A stretch of DNA of 64,000 bases from Chryseobacterium indicum (GCF_021504595.1 NZ_JACSGT010000001.1:1178001-1242000); one strand, 5' to 3'; positions 29,960-39,379 are shown, numbered from the stretch's first letter. Notes: generated by a model not told the origin, from the sequence alone. Numbers and translations: made by a program.

Positions 29960-30643
29960 TTAAAAAGATTTAATATTTTTCATAATGCTTTCTACCACTT
30001 GTTTATCTCTATTCACGTAATATTGAAAAGCTCTTTTGTTGCGTAAAACTTTGGCTTTGATATCTCTAATTTTTAAGAGCATATGCGTGGAATTTCTGCT
30101 TAAGGTTTTGACTTCTCCCAATGCATAATCCAATAAAATTTTACGTTCTGATTTCTCCATTTGATTGATAGCTCCATAAGAAATAACAATCCCCATGATG
30201 AGCCTCGTTGCCATTTGCAAATCGTCCACAAACTGTACTTGGGAAGGCAATACTGCAATTATGGAATAAGGCGCTGTATTGATTTCATTGATAATAGCTG
30301 TCTGATTTTGAGTGATTTTATTAACTTCTCTACTCATCGCTATTCCCGTAGGTATTGCCTGAATAGCAAATGAAACAATCCTCAATCTGTCTTGAACTTT
30401 GGTTATCTTATCTTTAAAGTTGTTCCATTGAGTTCTATTGGTGGTTTCTATGGTAGCATTGGCTGTTTGTTTTTGCCTCATTGCTATTTGTCGGTCATGC
30501 TCTTTCATGGTGGCATTGATTTCGATGTTCATCATGGGAAATGATACATTTTCTTGTTGCCAAGCTGGCGTAGAACCACCACTGGAAGAAGTAATAATAA
30601 GATAGATGGTAGGAATTAACAGAATTTGAAAAATCTTCTTCAT
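29960..30643 (-). CDS. exported protein of the transfer operon
   Basis: A 227-residue protein with an N-terminal hydrophobic signal followed by a Ser/Gly-rich stretch. The rest is helical with one hydrophobic patch near residue 140-160. It starts 10 bp after one helical secreted gene and ends 1 bp before the next. The last residues, NRDKQVVESIMKNIKSF, repeat the tail motif of its three neighbours although the rest of the protein does not obviously align with them. I cannot name a family. Confidence 0.7.
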   Translation of the reverse strand: MKKIFQILLIPTIYLIITSSSGGSTPAWQQENVSFPMMNIEINATMKEHDRQIAMRQKQTANATIETTNRTQWNNFKDKITKVQDRLRIVSFAIQAIPTGIAMSREVNKITQNQTAIINEINTAPYSIIAVLPSQVQFVDDLQMATRLIMGIVISYGAINQMEKSERKILLDYALGEVKTLSRNSTHMLLKIRDIKAKVLRNKRAFQYYVNRDKQVVESIMKNIKSF

Positions 30644-30653
30644 CTTATGATAT

Positions 30654-31322
30654 TTAAAAATTTCTTTTGTATCGGTTCATTATATTTTCCACAATGCCTT
30701 TATCAGTATTAATGTAGCCAGCAAACGGATTAATGGAATTCCAGAAGCCTAATCTATTGGCTTTTTCCAATCTTAATTTAATTGCCAAAAGCCACAACTT
30801 TAGATTTTTTACATTCTCAGAAATATTATGCAGTATTTTGTATCGGTCTCCTGCAGTAGCCAAATTAAGTTCGCCTGATGCCAAAATATCAGAAACATCG
30901 GTAACAATTTTCAAGCTTTGCTCGTAGGTTTTTTGCGAAGCTTTCACTCCAAATATGGCATATTGCGGATGTTGCGATGCTAATTGTACTACTTGAGAGG
31001 AATAGGTATAACATTTATTCAATTCAGAATAAATTTCTTTTACCTGAATTCCGTTTTGTAAGGTTCCTGAAACTTCTTTCAATCCTTTCAATATTTTATT
31101 CTGAATATCATTAGCTGCCACCATCTGTGTTCCTACCCATGCTTGTGCATCTTTCAATTTGGAGGTTTCGTCTATGACTTCATTCTGTTTGGCTTTCAAA
31201 TTTTCTGAATACAAAATCATAGCAGCCGTTACCGTTGGGTCGATGTAAGTATTTTGGGAAAAGCTCATCATTCCCCAAAAAGAGAAAAGCAGCATTACAA
31301 TTTTTAGACTAAACTTTTTCAT
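30654..31322 (-). CDS. secreted helical protein, TraI-like position
   Basis: A 222-residue exported protein with a clean signal peptide ending at SFSQ. It is helical, with an ASQHPQYAIFG segment in the centre and the tail NTDKGIVENIMNRYKRNF at the end. Both segments recur in the protein at 29293-29958, so this looks like an old tandem duplication. The start overlaps the end of the VirB4-type traG by 14 bp. CTnDOT-like operons carry TraI-type proteins here; that relation is likely but not proven. Confidence 0.7.
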   Translation of the reverse strand: MKKFSLKIVMLLFSFWGMMSFSQNTYIDPTVTAAMILYSENLKAKQNEVIDETSKLKDAQAWVGTQMVAANDIQNKILKGLKEVSGTLQNGIQVKEIYSELNKCYTYSSQVVQLASQHPQYAIFGVKASQKTYEQSLKIVTDVSDILASGELNLATAGDRYKILHNISENVKNLKLWLLAIKLRLEKANRLGFWNSINPFAGYINTDKGIVENIMNRYKRNF

Positions 31323-34300
31323 ATAGCTCTTGTTTTTGATTGATTAATTCTGAAAAACTGATGTTTTGGTCTTCTAATTCCTGTAAAATAATTTTGAACA
31401 CATTTTTTCCTTTATTTTTTTTCTTGAGCCTATGGTAATAGGTTACAACCTTACCGTCTAAAGGTTTTTGGTATAAATTCACGAGTGAAACCAAGTTTTC
31501 AAGGTTGTCCCCGAAACTTTTTAAATCAGCAACAATCTTGCGCAAGGCTTCATCATAGTTGCCATACTTTTGTACATAGTATTCAACCGCAGATTTTTCA
31601 GGTTTTTCAGTGGTGTAGGTTAAATATTGCTCTAATGACACTTCATTTCCATAGACTTCTCCTTTAGAACCTCTTTTCAAGTAAAATTCTTTGAATCGGC
31701 TTCTTCCGAATTTGTTGTTCAAATTATTGATGGTGAAAATTTTGTTCTGTTCCACTTTATTTAAAGAAAGTAAAGCTGCAATACGATCAAAATTGTCCTT
31801 AAACTTGGTCTGATCCAACAATATGAAAGTATCAGAATTGTTGATGATGGAATCTTTTACCACTGCATTGCCAATAATATCATCGAGTTCCTGAGTTACC
31901 ACGACTGCCTCTCCCCAAAATTTTCTAACCGTTTTGTAGAGATAGAGAATATAACCTCCCATTAATTTACTGGCAATGGCTTTCCACGCTTCCTCAATTA
32001 TTAAGGCTTTTCTTCGGTCTTTTCTCAATCTCATTTTCTGAATGAAGGTGTCCATAATAATGAGTGTTACAATTGGAAAAAGCTTCGGATTATCTTTTAC
32101 ATTGTCTATTTCAAAAACAATAAATGGTTCATCAAAAAGACTCTCGTCTGCTTTATTATTTAAGGTGGTTCCATATCTTCCGCCTTTGTAAAAGTCCTTC
32201 AGAACAAATAAAAAAGTACGCAGGTTGAATTCTTTTTCGTTGATTTTGTGCTTTTTATTGTTTAAGTAAACCGGTAGGAACCGGTCGCAATACTCATAGA
32301 ATCCATTGAAAGAAAGTTCTTTGGTGATTAACTTTTCTTCAAGTTCCTTAATTTTTTTAACAATGGCTTTTCTGAACGATTCATTCCATTCTTCTGTCGT
32401 TTTCGGTTGCCTGATGATTTCATTAGATTTGATGAGAATCAGTTGTGTATCGTTATAAATTTTTCGCTTTTCTTCATCATTTAAAGTTTCATACGCTTCA
32501 TAGACTTTATAAAATTTTTCGCTGTCATAGTCAGGATTGTTCAGGTTTTTATCAGGATGATACTCAATAGCCAATTTTCTGAAGGCTTCTTTAATCTCAT
32601 CAGATTTGGCATCGAATGCAATTCCTAAAATATCATAATAGCTTCTTTGCTTAATGGCTTCATTCTCATATTCTGAAAATAAATCTTCTTCATGAATGTT
32701 ATATTTATTCAGATAGAGAATCAATTCTTCCGAACTTTTATGTTCATACCACTCGGTTCCCGAATTGAAATACTGGTGATAATAAGACATCAACACATTG
32801 TCCAATATGGATTTTTGTGCGGATGACATCATCGCATCGGGACCTTGCCAAATCAAGAATATTAAATTGGTTAAAAACTCAATTTTCTCAATATTGAACT
32901 CTTCTTTATTCATCAGAAAAGGGTTCATCGTAATGGGTTTTTCTTCAGTGTACTGAATGTATCTGCCTCCCTTATATTTGCAGGTTCCTGAATAGGAATC
33001 TCCCGTGTCCACAATAACCACATCATAATTGTACGTGAGATATTGTTCAATAATATTGTTCATCAGAAATGATTTTCCTGAACCAGATGGTCCCAAAACG
33101 AATTTGTTTCTGTTGTTGATTCTACCTGTTTTCATTGGTAAATCTGAAGGATCTACTTTCAGTGGAACGCCTTGTCTGTCGGTAAATCTCAGATAGAAGT
33201 TCGATTCTTCGTTCACGGGGTAACTTTCTTTAAAAAAAAAACACAACGCTGCTTCGCTTGTCGTCATAAATAAATCATACTCCCTTAATTCCGTGGCATT
33301 TCCTGGAATAGCAGAGCGAAAGAGTTCCAACTGATTGTAGGCATTTTTGGAAACAATGATACCTTTGGTAAAGAGTTTATTTTCAATCAGGGATTGTGTC
33401 CCCTCCATTTCTTCCAGAGTATTTGTTGAAAACAAAATCGAAAAATGGGCGTTCACAACGAGTTGTCCATCAATAGCGATATTGTGAAGTAGCGTTTGAA
33501 TTTCTTCTGCAATGATGGCATTACTCGGAGAATTATTGGCTGCTCCTTCGTGCTTTTTCTTTTTCTTGTCGAGTTCCCTTTGCTGTGGTGCTTGAAGAGG
33601 AATCGTAATAATCTGATTATAGACAATCGTTTCATAATCTTCCAGCTCGTTGATGAAGGTGAAATTATCGACGGCTGTTTCTGAAGCAGCTCCGTTTCCT
33701 CCCAATATTGAATATGGCTCTATCTCTGATGGTAAATCAATATTTTCTACATCTACATAAGATATATTTTTGACAAAACGATTTCCAATTTGTAGATATT
33801 CGTTGGTACTTTTGATATTATCATAGGTTGGAACCTCTGAAAATTTCATCGATAAAACTCCAGAAATGTAATATTCAAAGTCTTTCTCAAATAGAAATTG
33901 AGGTTCGCAATCGCTCTGTTTTAAAAGCATAAAAACTTTCTGGCATTTATCGCGAAGTTCTTTGTAGCCTTTTTCCGAGTGGTTGTACTGCTTGTTTTTC
34001 TTTTTCAGTTTGTCATCCACAATATCGGTAAACAGCAATACCGTTTCAATGGTCTTAAAAAGCCTTCCATCAAAATGTTCTGAATATTTTTGTTGAAGAA
34101 ATTGATGAGATGGTTCTGCGGTATATTTCTTTTTTGAAAAAATATCAAGCTTTTGTACAATTCTTCCTTCACCGATAATCGAAACAACTTGATTTAAAAT
34201 CGTATGAAAATGGAGATAATTATCAGGATCAGCGGAATATTGCTCAACCATATTTTTTATCTTAATTCCAATAATAGGGTTTCCATATTGTCCGAAAAGA

Positions 34301-34383
34301 ACATCAAAATCCCAATTAAAATCTTTCCCGTAATCGTATCCGATAAATGGAATATCAAATGCTTGTTTCTTTTTTGTTGCCAT
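31309..34383 (-). CDS. traG: TraG-type VirB4 conjugation ATPase with an inserted DnaJ domain
   Basis: A VirB4-family ATPase of 1024 residues from the ATG at 34383. An in-frame start 38 codons upstream would run far into traF, so MATKKKQAF is preferred. Walker A (GPSGSGKS) is at about residues 431-438 and a Walker B-like ALIIEEAWKAI near residue 790. Between them, at about residues 581-645, lies a complete J domain: SYYDILGI, the diagnostic HPD at 609-611, and KVYEAYETLNDEEKR. Bacteroidota TraG proteins are normally about 800-900 residues and lack this. The J domain would be cytoplasmic and could recruit DnaK to the transfer machine; that is inference. The frame is continuous through the insert. 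Confidence 0.88.
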   Translation of the reverse strand: MATKKKQAFDIPFIGYDYGKDFNWDFDVLFGQYGNPIIGIKIKNMVEQYSADPDNYLHFHTILNQVVSIIGEGRIVQKLDIFSKKKYTAEPSHQFLQQKYSEHFDGRLFKTIETVLLFTDIVDDKLKKKNKQYNHSEKGYKELRDKCQKVFMLLKQSDCEPQFLFEKDFEYYISGVLSMKFSEVPTYDNIKSTNEYLQIGNRFVKNISYVDVENIDLPSEIEPYSILGGNGAASETAVDNFTFINELEDYETIVYNQIITIPLQAPQQRELDKKKKKHEGAANNSPSNAIIAEEIQTLLHNIAIDGQLVVNAHFSILFSTNTLEEMEGTQSLIENKLFTKGIIVSKNAYNQLELFRSAIPGNATELREYDLFMTTSEAALCFFFKESYPVNEESNFYLRFTDRQGVPLKVDPSDLPMKTGRINNRNKFVLGPSGSGKSFLMNNIIEQYLTYNYDVVIVDTGDSYSGTCKYKGGRYIQYTEEKPITMNPFLMNKEEFNIEKIEFLTNLIFLIWQGPDAMMSSAQKSILDNVLMSYYHQYFNSGTEWYEHKSSEELILYLNKYNIHEEDLFSEYENEAIKQRSYYDILGIAFDAKSDEIKEAFRKLAIEYHPDKNLNNPDYDSEKFYKVYEAYETLNDEEKRKIYNDTQLILIKSNEIIRQPKTTEEWNESFRKAIVKKIKELEEKLITKELSFNGFYEYCDRFLPVYLNNKKHKINEKEFNLRTFLFVLKDFYKGGRYGTTLNNKADESLFDEPFIVFEIDNVKDNPKLFPIVTLIIMDTFIQKMRLRKDRRKALIIEEAWKAIASKLMGGYILYLYKTVRKFWGEAVVVTQELDDIIGNAVVKDSIINNSDTFILLDQTKFKDNFDRIAALLSLNKVEQNKIFTINNLNNKFGRSRFKEFYLKRGSKGEVYGNEVSLEQYLTYTTEKPEKSAVEYYVQKYGNYDEALRKIVADLKSFGDNLENLVSLVNLYQKPLDGKVVTYYHRLKKKNKGKNVFKIILQELEDQNISFSELINQKQELYEKV

Positions 34384-34669
34384 GTTGCAAAAGTCTTTTG
34401 TTGTTAAATCTTTTTGGAAAAATGAATATCTGATTGAAATTTTTGGTTTTGTCGTACAAACCGTACTTGTCCTGCCTTTTGAAGATGAGATAAACACCTC
34501 CTGCAGTAACTGCCAATCCTAATAATGAACCTAGTAAGCCGAATTTGGATAATACTAATGCGGCAATGACTCCGCCTCCGATGACACCAACTGCATAAAA
34601 AATGTATTTCCCTTTGAGTCCGAAGAAAACAAGGGGTTTTTTAAGCCCCTTGTAAAGGTAAAATCCCAT
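34355..34669 (-). CDS. traF: conjugative transfer protein TraF (DUF4133)
   Basis: A protein of 104 residues from the ATG at 34669, which lies one base after the traE stop; an in-frame start 13 codons earlier would sit inside traE. The start MGFYLYKGLKKPLVFFGLKG is the typical DUF4133 opening, followed by two membrane segments at about residues 22-62. DUF4133/TraF is VirB3-like, and it is followed by the VirB4-type ATPase with a 29-bp overlap, the usual VirB3-VirB4 pairing. Confidence 0.85.
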   Translation of the reverse strand: MGFYLYKGLKKPLVFFGLKGKYIFYAVGVIGGGVIAALVLSKFGLLGSLLGLAVTAGGVYLIFKRQDKYGLYDKTKNFNQIFIFPKRFNNKRLLQHGNKKETSI

Positions 34670-34670
34670 T

Positions 34671-34964
34671 TTAGGCAAAGAATGCAGTGACAAATTCTGG
34701 AACGACAATGAGGAAAATCATTGCGCCTCCATAACCAAGGATTTCTTTGTTGACATCTTGGTCTCCATTCGTCCATTTGTTGTACACTCGAAGACCACCA
34801 ATGAATCCTACTAGTCCGCCGACTGCTTTCAGAATCAGCTTGATCGGATCCCAGTAATCTTTGATGTCACTTGCTGCATTGGAGATGGCTGTTGCACCTC
34901 CTTGTGCAAAGGCTGGAGTAATGGCTAAAAGTAAAATGAAAGCAGTGAATACTTTTTTCATCAT
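34671..34964 (-). CDS. traE: conjugative transfer protein TraE (DUF4134)
   Basis: A protein of 97 residues from the ATG at 34964; an in-frame ATG nine codons upstream is possible. It has a signal peptide (FILLLAITPAFAQ), then two membrane segments around a GLVGFIGGLRVYNKW motif, as in DUF4134/TraE, the VirB2-like pilin or pore subunit. It lies directly before traF. The RBS region is A-rich, as usual in this phylum. Confidence 0.88.
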   Translation of the reverse strand: MMKKVFTAFILLLAITPAFAQGGATAISNAASDIKDYWDPIKLILKAVGGLVGFIGGLRVYNKWTNGDQDVNKEILGYGGAMIFLIVVPEFVTAFFA

Positions 34965-35114
34965 TTGGTTTTTTTTGAATTTTTGATTCATAATAAATAA
35001 GGTTTTTTTTAAGGTTAATATTGAATTGATTTTTAAGTTTAAAGCAAAAAATACCCTGCAACGGTTTTTTAATCCGTTGTTAATTAAATTGTTAATTATT
35101 TTTATGGATAAGGA

Positions 35115-35651
35115 TTACATAATGGAATGATATATCTTATATCCGTCATTATGGGAAATCATCTGCACACTGGTTTCTGCCAGATTGAGCAATTGATACC
35201 ATTTGTTTTTATTTGATTTTTGGATGGATGAAGCTGGTTCTTCTTGAATATGGTTTTGATAATTTTCGTTATTTTTTGATTGAATAACTTCTGTATTTTC
35301 AGTTGTATTTTTTACTGGTTCTTCGTCGTTATCAAAACCATCAATATCTTGTTCGGATTCAAATCTTCTTCTTAATACTTCCAAATCGGGGTTTTCTTGA
35401 AAAGTATTTTGAACTTGAGATATCGGAATCTTACTTTTCAAAAAAGATTTTGGAGTACGAATATTTTCTACATCTTCAATTTCGATTGAACTTGGAGGAA
35501 GGCTCTCTGACTGTGCAAAATCAGCAAGTGAAAATTCTTCTGTAGCATCGGTATGCACTATTTTATCTTTTTTCAAAAAAAGGTCGTAAACTATGTTTCC
35601 AGCATAGTACAGGAAATAAGCTCCTAGAAGGATAAGTGAGTATTTTAACAT
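35115..35651 (-). CDS. membrane-anchored hypothetical of the transfer operon
   Basis: A 178-residue protein with one N-terminal membrane segment (about residues 4-22) and a long acidic, low-complexity region rich in Glu, Asp, Asn and Ser. It starts 12 bp after the ParA-like gene and precedes traE. Genes at this place in CTnDOT-like elements are called traB to traD, but these are poorly conserved and I see no signature. The conserved features are only the anchor and the acidic linker. Confidence 0.6.
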   Translation of the reverse strand: MLKYSLILLGAYFLYYAGNIVYDLFLKKDKIVHTDATEEFSLADFAQSESLPPSSIEIEDVENIRTPKSFLKSKIPISQVQNTFQENPDLEVLRRRFESEQDIDGFDNDEEPVKNTTENTEVIQSKNNENYQNHIQEEPASSIQKSNKNKWYQLLNLAETSVQMISHNDGYKIYHSIM

Positions 35652-35663
35652 TTGTATTTTTAT

Positions 35664-36314
35664 TTAAAGAGTTATTTTTAAAAGGCTGTTTATTTGGTCA
35701 ATAATTTCATTAAAAGGCTTTTTTATAGCGTATTTTTGTTCGTAGGTTAGCTTTCTGGTATCTATGGTTTGAAGGCTGTTTCTTTTGAATACAGGATTCT
35801 CTATAAGTGTTCCATATTTTGAGATTTCTTCGTCCATTTCCTTTTGGTTAGGGTATTTGTAGCCTTTGTCGTATTTGGAGCGGATAAAGATTCGTTCTGC
35901 TTCGCTTTCTAGTAAACCCAACAGATTTTTGAATACCAAAGTCGATTTTACTGATACATCGGAATATTCAAAAGGAATGATGATAAAATCACTATAAATC
36001 AACAAGTCACTGTATTTTTGGTCGAGTGTCCCTGCTAAATCAAAAAGATTGATTTCTTCACTTTCCTTCATATTAATGAGGGTTTCAAAATCGGAAAATG
36101 GTTGCTCCTTATCTTCGCCAATGGTTTCTACTTCATACAATTTTGGAAGGTCTGACTGTTCGTCTTCTTTCCATTTGTAGTAAAAGGATTTTTGAAAATC
36201 AAAATCATAAACCTTAATTTTCCTTTCTGATAGCCCAGAAATGTAATTAGCAAATGCAATGGCAAGTGTCGTTTTTCCTGTTCCTCCTTTTTGTGTGGCA
36301 AATGTGATAATCAT
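35664..36314 (-). CDS. traA: ParA-family ATPase (TraA-like)
   Basis: A 216-residue ParA/Soj-type ATPase from the ATG at 36314, which overlaps the relaxase stop by 4 bp; a longer frame upstream is a Lys-rich overlap and not used. The deviant Walker A is KGGTGKTT within the first 20 residues, followed by a DFDFQKS switch I and NLFDLAGT Walker B region. TraA proteins of Bacteroidota conjugative elements have this form. It may help to partition or position the element or its relaxosome. Confidence 0.88.
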   Translation of the reverse strand: MIITFATQKGGTGKTTLAIAFANYISGLSERKIKVYDFDFQKSFYYKWKEDEQSDLPKLYEVETIGEDKEQPFSDFETLINMKESEEINLFDLAGTLDQKYSDLLIYSDFIIIPFEYSDVSVKSTLVFKNLLGLLESEAERIFIRSKYDKGYKYPNQKEMDEEISKYGTLIENPVFKRNSLQTIDTRKLTYEQKYAIKKPFNEIIDQINSLLKITL

Positions 36315-37783
36315 AATTTCTTTCTTTTTTTTCTTTTTCTGAGTTCTTCTTCCGCAGGGTCTTTTGATGTTCCTGAATGTTTTGTCCATTCAATCAGCAT
36401 TTCATTTACTGCTCTTGATAATTCTTTTGCTTCATTACTTTCAGTCTGGTTTACTATTCTGGTTTCGTTGGCTTGATTTGGATTTAGAAATTTTTGATAT
36501 TCCTTTTCTCCAATTAATGATTGAAGTTCTCCTATATAATGCAACTTGGTATGAACTGCGTAATAGATTCCTTCTTCCGATTTTATAATTTTAACACTAT
36601 TATTGTTTTGTGTTTTGAGATAGTTTCTTATCTCATTTTTCACCATATTGAATACTTCCTTGTTTTTTCTTTTCTTGTTCTCAAAAAGCATAAAGTCTTT
36701 TGGTACATTTTCAAGATTCTGGTGTTTCAGATATTCTATCAATACTTGTTTAGAAATTTCATCTGATAAATTGTAATCCTTTAAGCTTTCAAATAGTTTC
36801 TTGTCCATGACTTCGGAAGTAAATTCAAACAAATTATTCATTTTCAGAATTTCGCTTCCTTTATAAATCGTTCCAGTTTTATGGTCAATTAAAGTATAAC
36901 CAAAAGGGTGGAGTTCGTCTTTATGATGAAAAACCACATCGATTCCAAACACCTCTTTGAGCTTTTTCTGAAGTTCGCTTTCAAATTCAATCTTTGGCTT
37001 CCATTCCTCTTTTTGTTTTTCTTCAGGAAGCATTTTTTCTAAATGTCTTCGTTCTTCCACTTTGAAAACCTTATTGGAATACAATTCTTTATATTTATTC
37101 AATATAGCCTTGATTTGCTTTCCTCTATTGTCATTTTTAACATTGCTGAAAATGAGTTGATTTCCATAAATCGTTTTCTCTCGAACTCCGTTTTTCAGAA
37201 TATCTAAAGCGTTTTCATCATTTTTGTTCTTTACCAACTTGAATCCGTTTCTTTCCATCAAGATTTCTAGCTGCTTCAACGAACTCATTTTGTAATTCAA
37301 AAGGTTGTTGATGATTTCTTCGTTACTTTTATCATAAATCCTTTCTTTTATATTAATCATCGCCTTTTGGGCTTTCAGTTTTTCGTAACTGTCATTGAGC
37401 TTTTTCCCAGTCGATTTATTAACTCTCGTAGAAACAATATGCACATGATTGTTTTCGGTATCGTTATGAAAAACCACAATAAATGGCTGATTTCCGTAAC
37501 CCATTTCTTGCATAAAATCTTCTGCAACTTTTGTCAATTCTTCTTTGCTGTGCTGTTGAAATTTTGTGGAAATCACAGCGTGGAATTGAGGTTTCTTTAC
37601 TTTTTCATTTTTTGAAATAGATTTGAGGTAATTTCTGACTGCTTCCTGACTGCTTTTTTCATTAATGAATGAAGGAAAATTTTTCATCAGCATCAACTCG
37701 CCAGTCCCTTTTTCTACTTTTTTATCGTTATACTGTACTCCGTGAAAATTGGAACTTGCTGAGCCTAAAATCTTAACTATCAT
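36311..37783 (-). CDS. mobB: relaxase, MobA/VirD2 family
   Basis: A 490-residue conjugative relaxase; the start at 37783 gives the typical MIVKILGSASSNFHGVQYND opening. The three-His-like metal site is seen in NNHVHIVSTRVN near residues 108-120 with the preceding PFIVVFHND strand. The C-terminal part is charged and helical. It nicks oriT and pilots the strand. It overlaps the accessory gene mobC upstream by 11 bp and parA downstream by 4 bp. In CTnDOT nomenclature this is MobB. Confidence 0.88.
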   Translation of the reverse strand: MIVKILGSASSNFHGVQYNDKKVEKGTGELMLMKNFPSFINEKSSQEAVRNYLKSISKNEKVKKPQFHAVISTKFQQHSKEELTKVAEDFMQEMGYGNQPFIVVFHNDTENNHVHIVSTRVNKSTGKKLNDSYEKLKAQKAMINIKERIYDKSNEEIINNLLNYKMSSLKQLEILMERNGFKLVKNKNDENALDILKNGVREKTIYGNQLIFSNVKNDNRGKQIKAILNKYKELYSNKVFKVEERRHLEKMLPEEKQKEEWKPKIEFESELQKKLKEVFGIDVVFHHKDELHPFGYTLIDHKTGTIYKGSEILKMNNLFEFTSEVMDKKLFESLKDYNLSDEISKQVLIEYLKHQNLENVPKDFMLFENKKRKNKEVFNMVKNEIRNYLKTQNNNSVKIIKSEEGIYYAVHTKLHYIGELQSLIGEKEYQKFLNPNQANETRIVNQTESNEAKELSRAVNEMLIEWTKHSGTSKDPAEEELRKRKKRKKL

Positions 37784-38129
37784 CAGCAATTAAGGAGTAG
37801 ATTTTTGTAAAAATTTCATTTTGCTTTTCTTTCAGTTCAGTGATGGCTTTCAGTTGGTTTTGGAAATGATTTAATTCCTTACTGCTGATAAATTTTTGAG
37901 CGTTTGCAATTCTGGCAATCTGATTGATATTGGTTTCAATTTTTATGAAGATGTTGTCTTGCTTTTCAATGAACATCAATATCTTTTTCCTTTCATCTTC
38001 TAAAATTCTGTTCTCAACTGATGCTATGATTAAATTGGTTAGGGTAATATTTTTTTCTTTGCAAATTTTTTTCCAGTGTTGTTTTCTTGTTTTGGATATC
38101 CTAATTTTTATATAGTCTCTTTTTTCCAT
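37773..38129 (-). CDS. mobilisation accessory protein MobA/MobC-like
   Basis: A 118-residue protein with an N-terminal ribbon-helix-helix-like segment (IKIRISKTRKQHWKKICKEK) and a helical C-terminus that includes NINQIARIAN, the hallmark of the MobC/MobA relaxosome accessory family. It would bind oriT and load the relaxase, whose gene overlaps its 3' end. oriT would be expected just upstream, at 38130-39400, unless it lies elsewhere. Confidence 0.85.
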   Translation of the reverse strand: MEKRDYIKIRISKTRKQHWKKICKEKNITLTNLIIASVENRILEDERKKILMFIEKQDNIFIKIETNINQIARIANAQKFISSKELNHFQNQLKAITELKEKQNEIFTKIYSLIADDS

Positions 38130-38157
38130 TTTTTATCAAACTCCTTGTAGCTATTTT

Positions 38158-38952
38158 CTATGGCAAATAAGGTTTCCTCCAGTTGGAGTATCCCTGAACT
38201 TCTCCATAAGTATAGTAAGAGGTGGACATTGCATTTAAAGATGTCTGCGGAATTTGTATGGCATAATTTTCGAGTAAGGCAGGAAAATATTGCGTGGAAT
38301 TTTCGGTATGCAACAATACAATCTGATTCGGAATATAGCCTATATCGCTGTATATATTAGCAATGCTGATAAAAGCATCTCCAGTGATGGGGGAAGAATC
38401 TGAGGATCTGTAGATTTGAAAATGAACATTGACAATACCTTGAATTTTTCTGAATGTTATAGCTCCCTTTAATCCTCCGAAATTTTTGGTTCCGATGGTA
38501 TAGGATTTTGAGGCGGTCAGATAGGTATTGGTATTTCCCCAATAGTTCACTGGTGCTGACCATGCCGAAGTTGCTGTTAGTCCAGCTGTGCTGTTTGAAT
38601 CTAATGTTAATACGATATAGTATTCAATAGGAGCTATTTCTTTTGAAAAAGACTGCCATGAAGTTCCATCAAAATAATAAGGGGCTACTTCGGTAATATT
38701 TTTGACCTGACCTGTCAAATTTGAAGAAGGAGATGTTACATAAACCACTGCTCCTTTTTTTGTGGATGAATATGTTTTTGCAGAAAGTTGATTTCCTGTA
38801 ATACGTGGTGGAATAATTCCATCATAATGACTAATATCGTTTGGTTTTCCTACAACTTCTAAAGTAGTCTCTGGAGTTTGGGTGTTAATCCCGACTTGTC
38901 CGTAAATTAAAGTTGTACATAATACGAATAAAAGATAGCCCGATTTTTTCAT
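38158..38952 (-). CDS. secreted protein with VGINT / PPR module
   Basis: A 264-residue exported protein from the ATG at 38952 (a start nine codons upstream is possible). The signal peptide ends at LIYGQ. It begins with VGINTQTPETTLEVVG and later IPPRITGNQLSAK, the pattern often seen at the N-terminus of flavobacterial secreted and surface proteins. The C-terminal half is beta-rich with no catalytic motif. The same N-terminal module opens the DGR target protein at 45341. It stands alone between mobC and a long non-coding region; a surface role is likely. Confidence 0.7.
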   Translation of the reverse strand: MKKSGYLLFVLCTTLIYGQVGINTQTPETTLEVVGKPNDISHYDGIIPPRITGNQLSAKTYSSTKKGAVVYVTSPSSNLTGQVKNITEVAPYYFDGTSWQSFSKEIAPIEYYIVLTLDSNSTAGLTATSAWSAPVNYWGNTNTYLTASKSYTIGTKNFGGLKGAITFRKIQGIVNVHFQIYRSSDSSPITGDAFISIANIYSDIGYIPNQIVLLHTENSTQYFPALLENYAIQIPQTSLNAMSTSYYTYGEVQGYSNWRKPYLP

Positions 38953-39041
38953 CTCTTTTTGATTAAAATTCTGAGGCAAAATTGAGCGTTAAAAATCTTT
39001 AAAACAATAGTATTCAAAGGGTTTGGGCTAAATAAGAATAG

Positions 39042-39098
39042 TTTGGATTAATCTGGATTCTCTAAAGATTAAAAAAGAATATTTTGGACTAATCTGGA
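39042..39098 (+). repeat. two 16-bp direct repeats, operator-like
   Basis: TTTGGATTAATCTGGA (39042-39057) and TTTGGACTAATCTGGA (39083-39098) differ at one base and start 41 bp apart. A weaker half-copy, TTTGGGCTAA, starts at 39022, 20 bp before the first. Spacing of 20 and 41 bp keeps the sites on one face of the helix. They lie upstream of the secreted gene ending at 38158 and could be operators. Confidence 0.5.
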
Positions 39099-39150
39099 AA
39101 ATTAAATCCGATTTGTTAAGAAAAGAAAAACAAGTTCCGCAGTTTTTTCC

Positions 39151-39199
39151 CCTTTTTGCAAAAAAGGCAAGAGAGTCTTTGGACGCAAAACTTGAAAAG
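39151..39199. other. paired small hairpins, possible oriT-type structure
   Basis: CCTTTTTGCAAAAAAGG (39151-39167) forms a 7-bp stem, and AAACTTGAAAAGTTT (about 39185-39199) a 6-bp stem with a 3-nt loop. The surrounding 39130-39235 is less AT-rich than its flanks. Position upstream of mobC/mobB makes an oriT possible, but no nick consensus is known to me here. Confidence 0.3.
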
Positions 39200-39379
39200 T
39201 TTGTGGGTACAAAGACACATCTTGCCGTTACTTTGTTATAAATAAATACAAATATTTTACAGTTCTAAAATATTAAAACACTATTATTTAAATTGCTAAT
39301 AATCAATATTTTAAATTTTATTTAAATAATCTTTGCTGTTGAAAGGAAAAAAATCTGAGTAAAATATTTTGAACCTGCG

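Noticed and set aside
34631..34651. Terminator-like AAGGGG/CCCCTT hairpin
   Set aside because: It lies inside the traF coding sequence and lacks a T tract on the coding strand.
38158..38952. Second DGR target in the window
   Set aside because: It shares the N-terminal module with the DGR target but has no C-terminal match to the TR, so it is not a VR-bearing gene.
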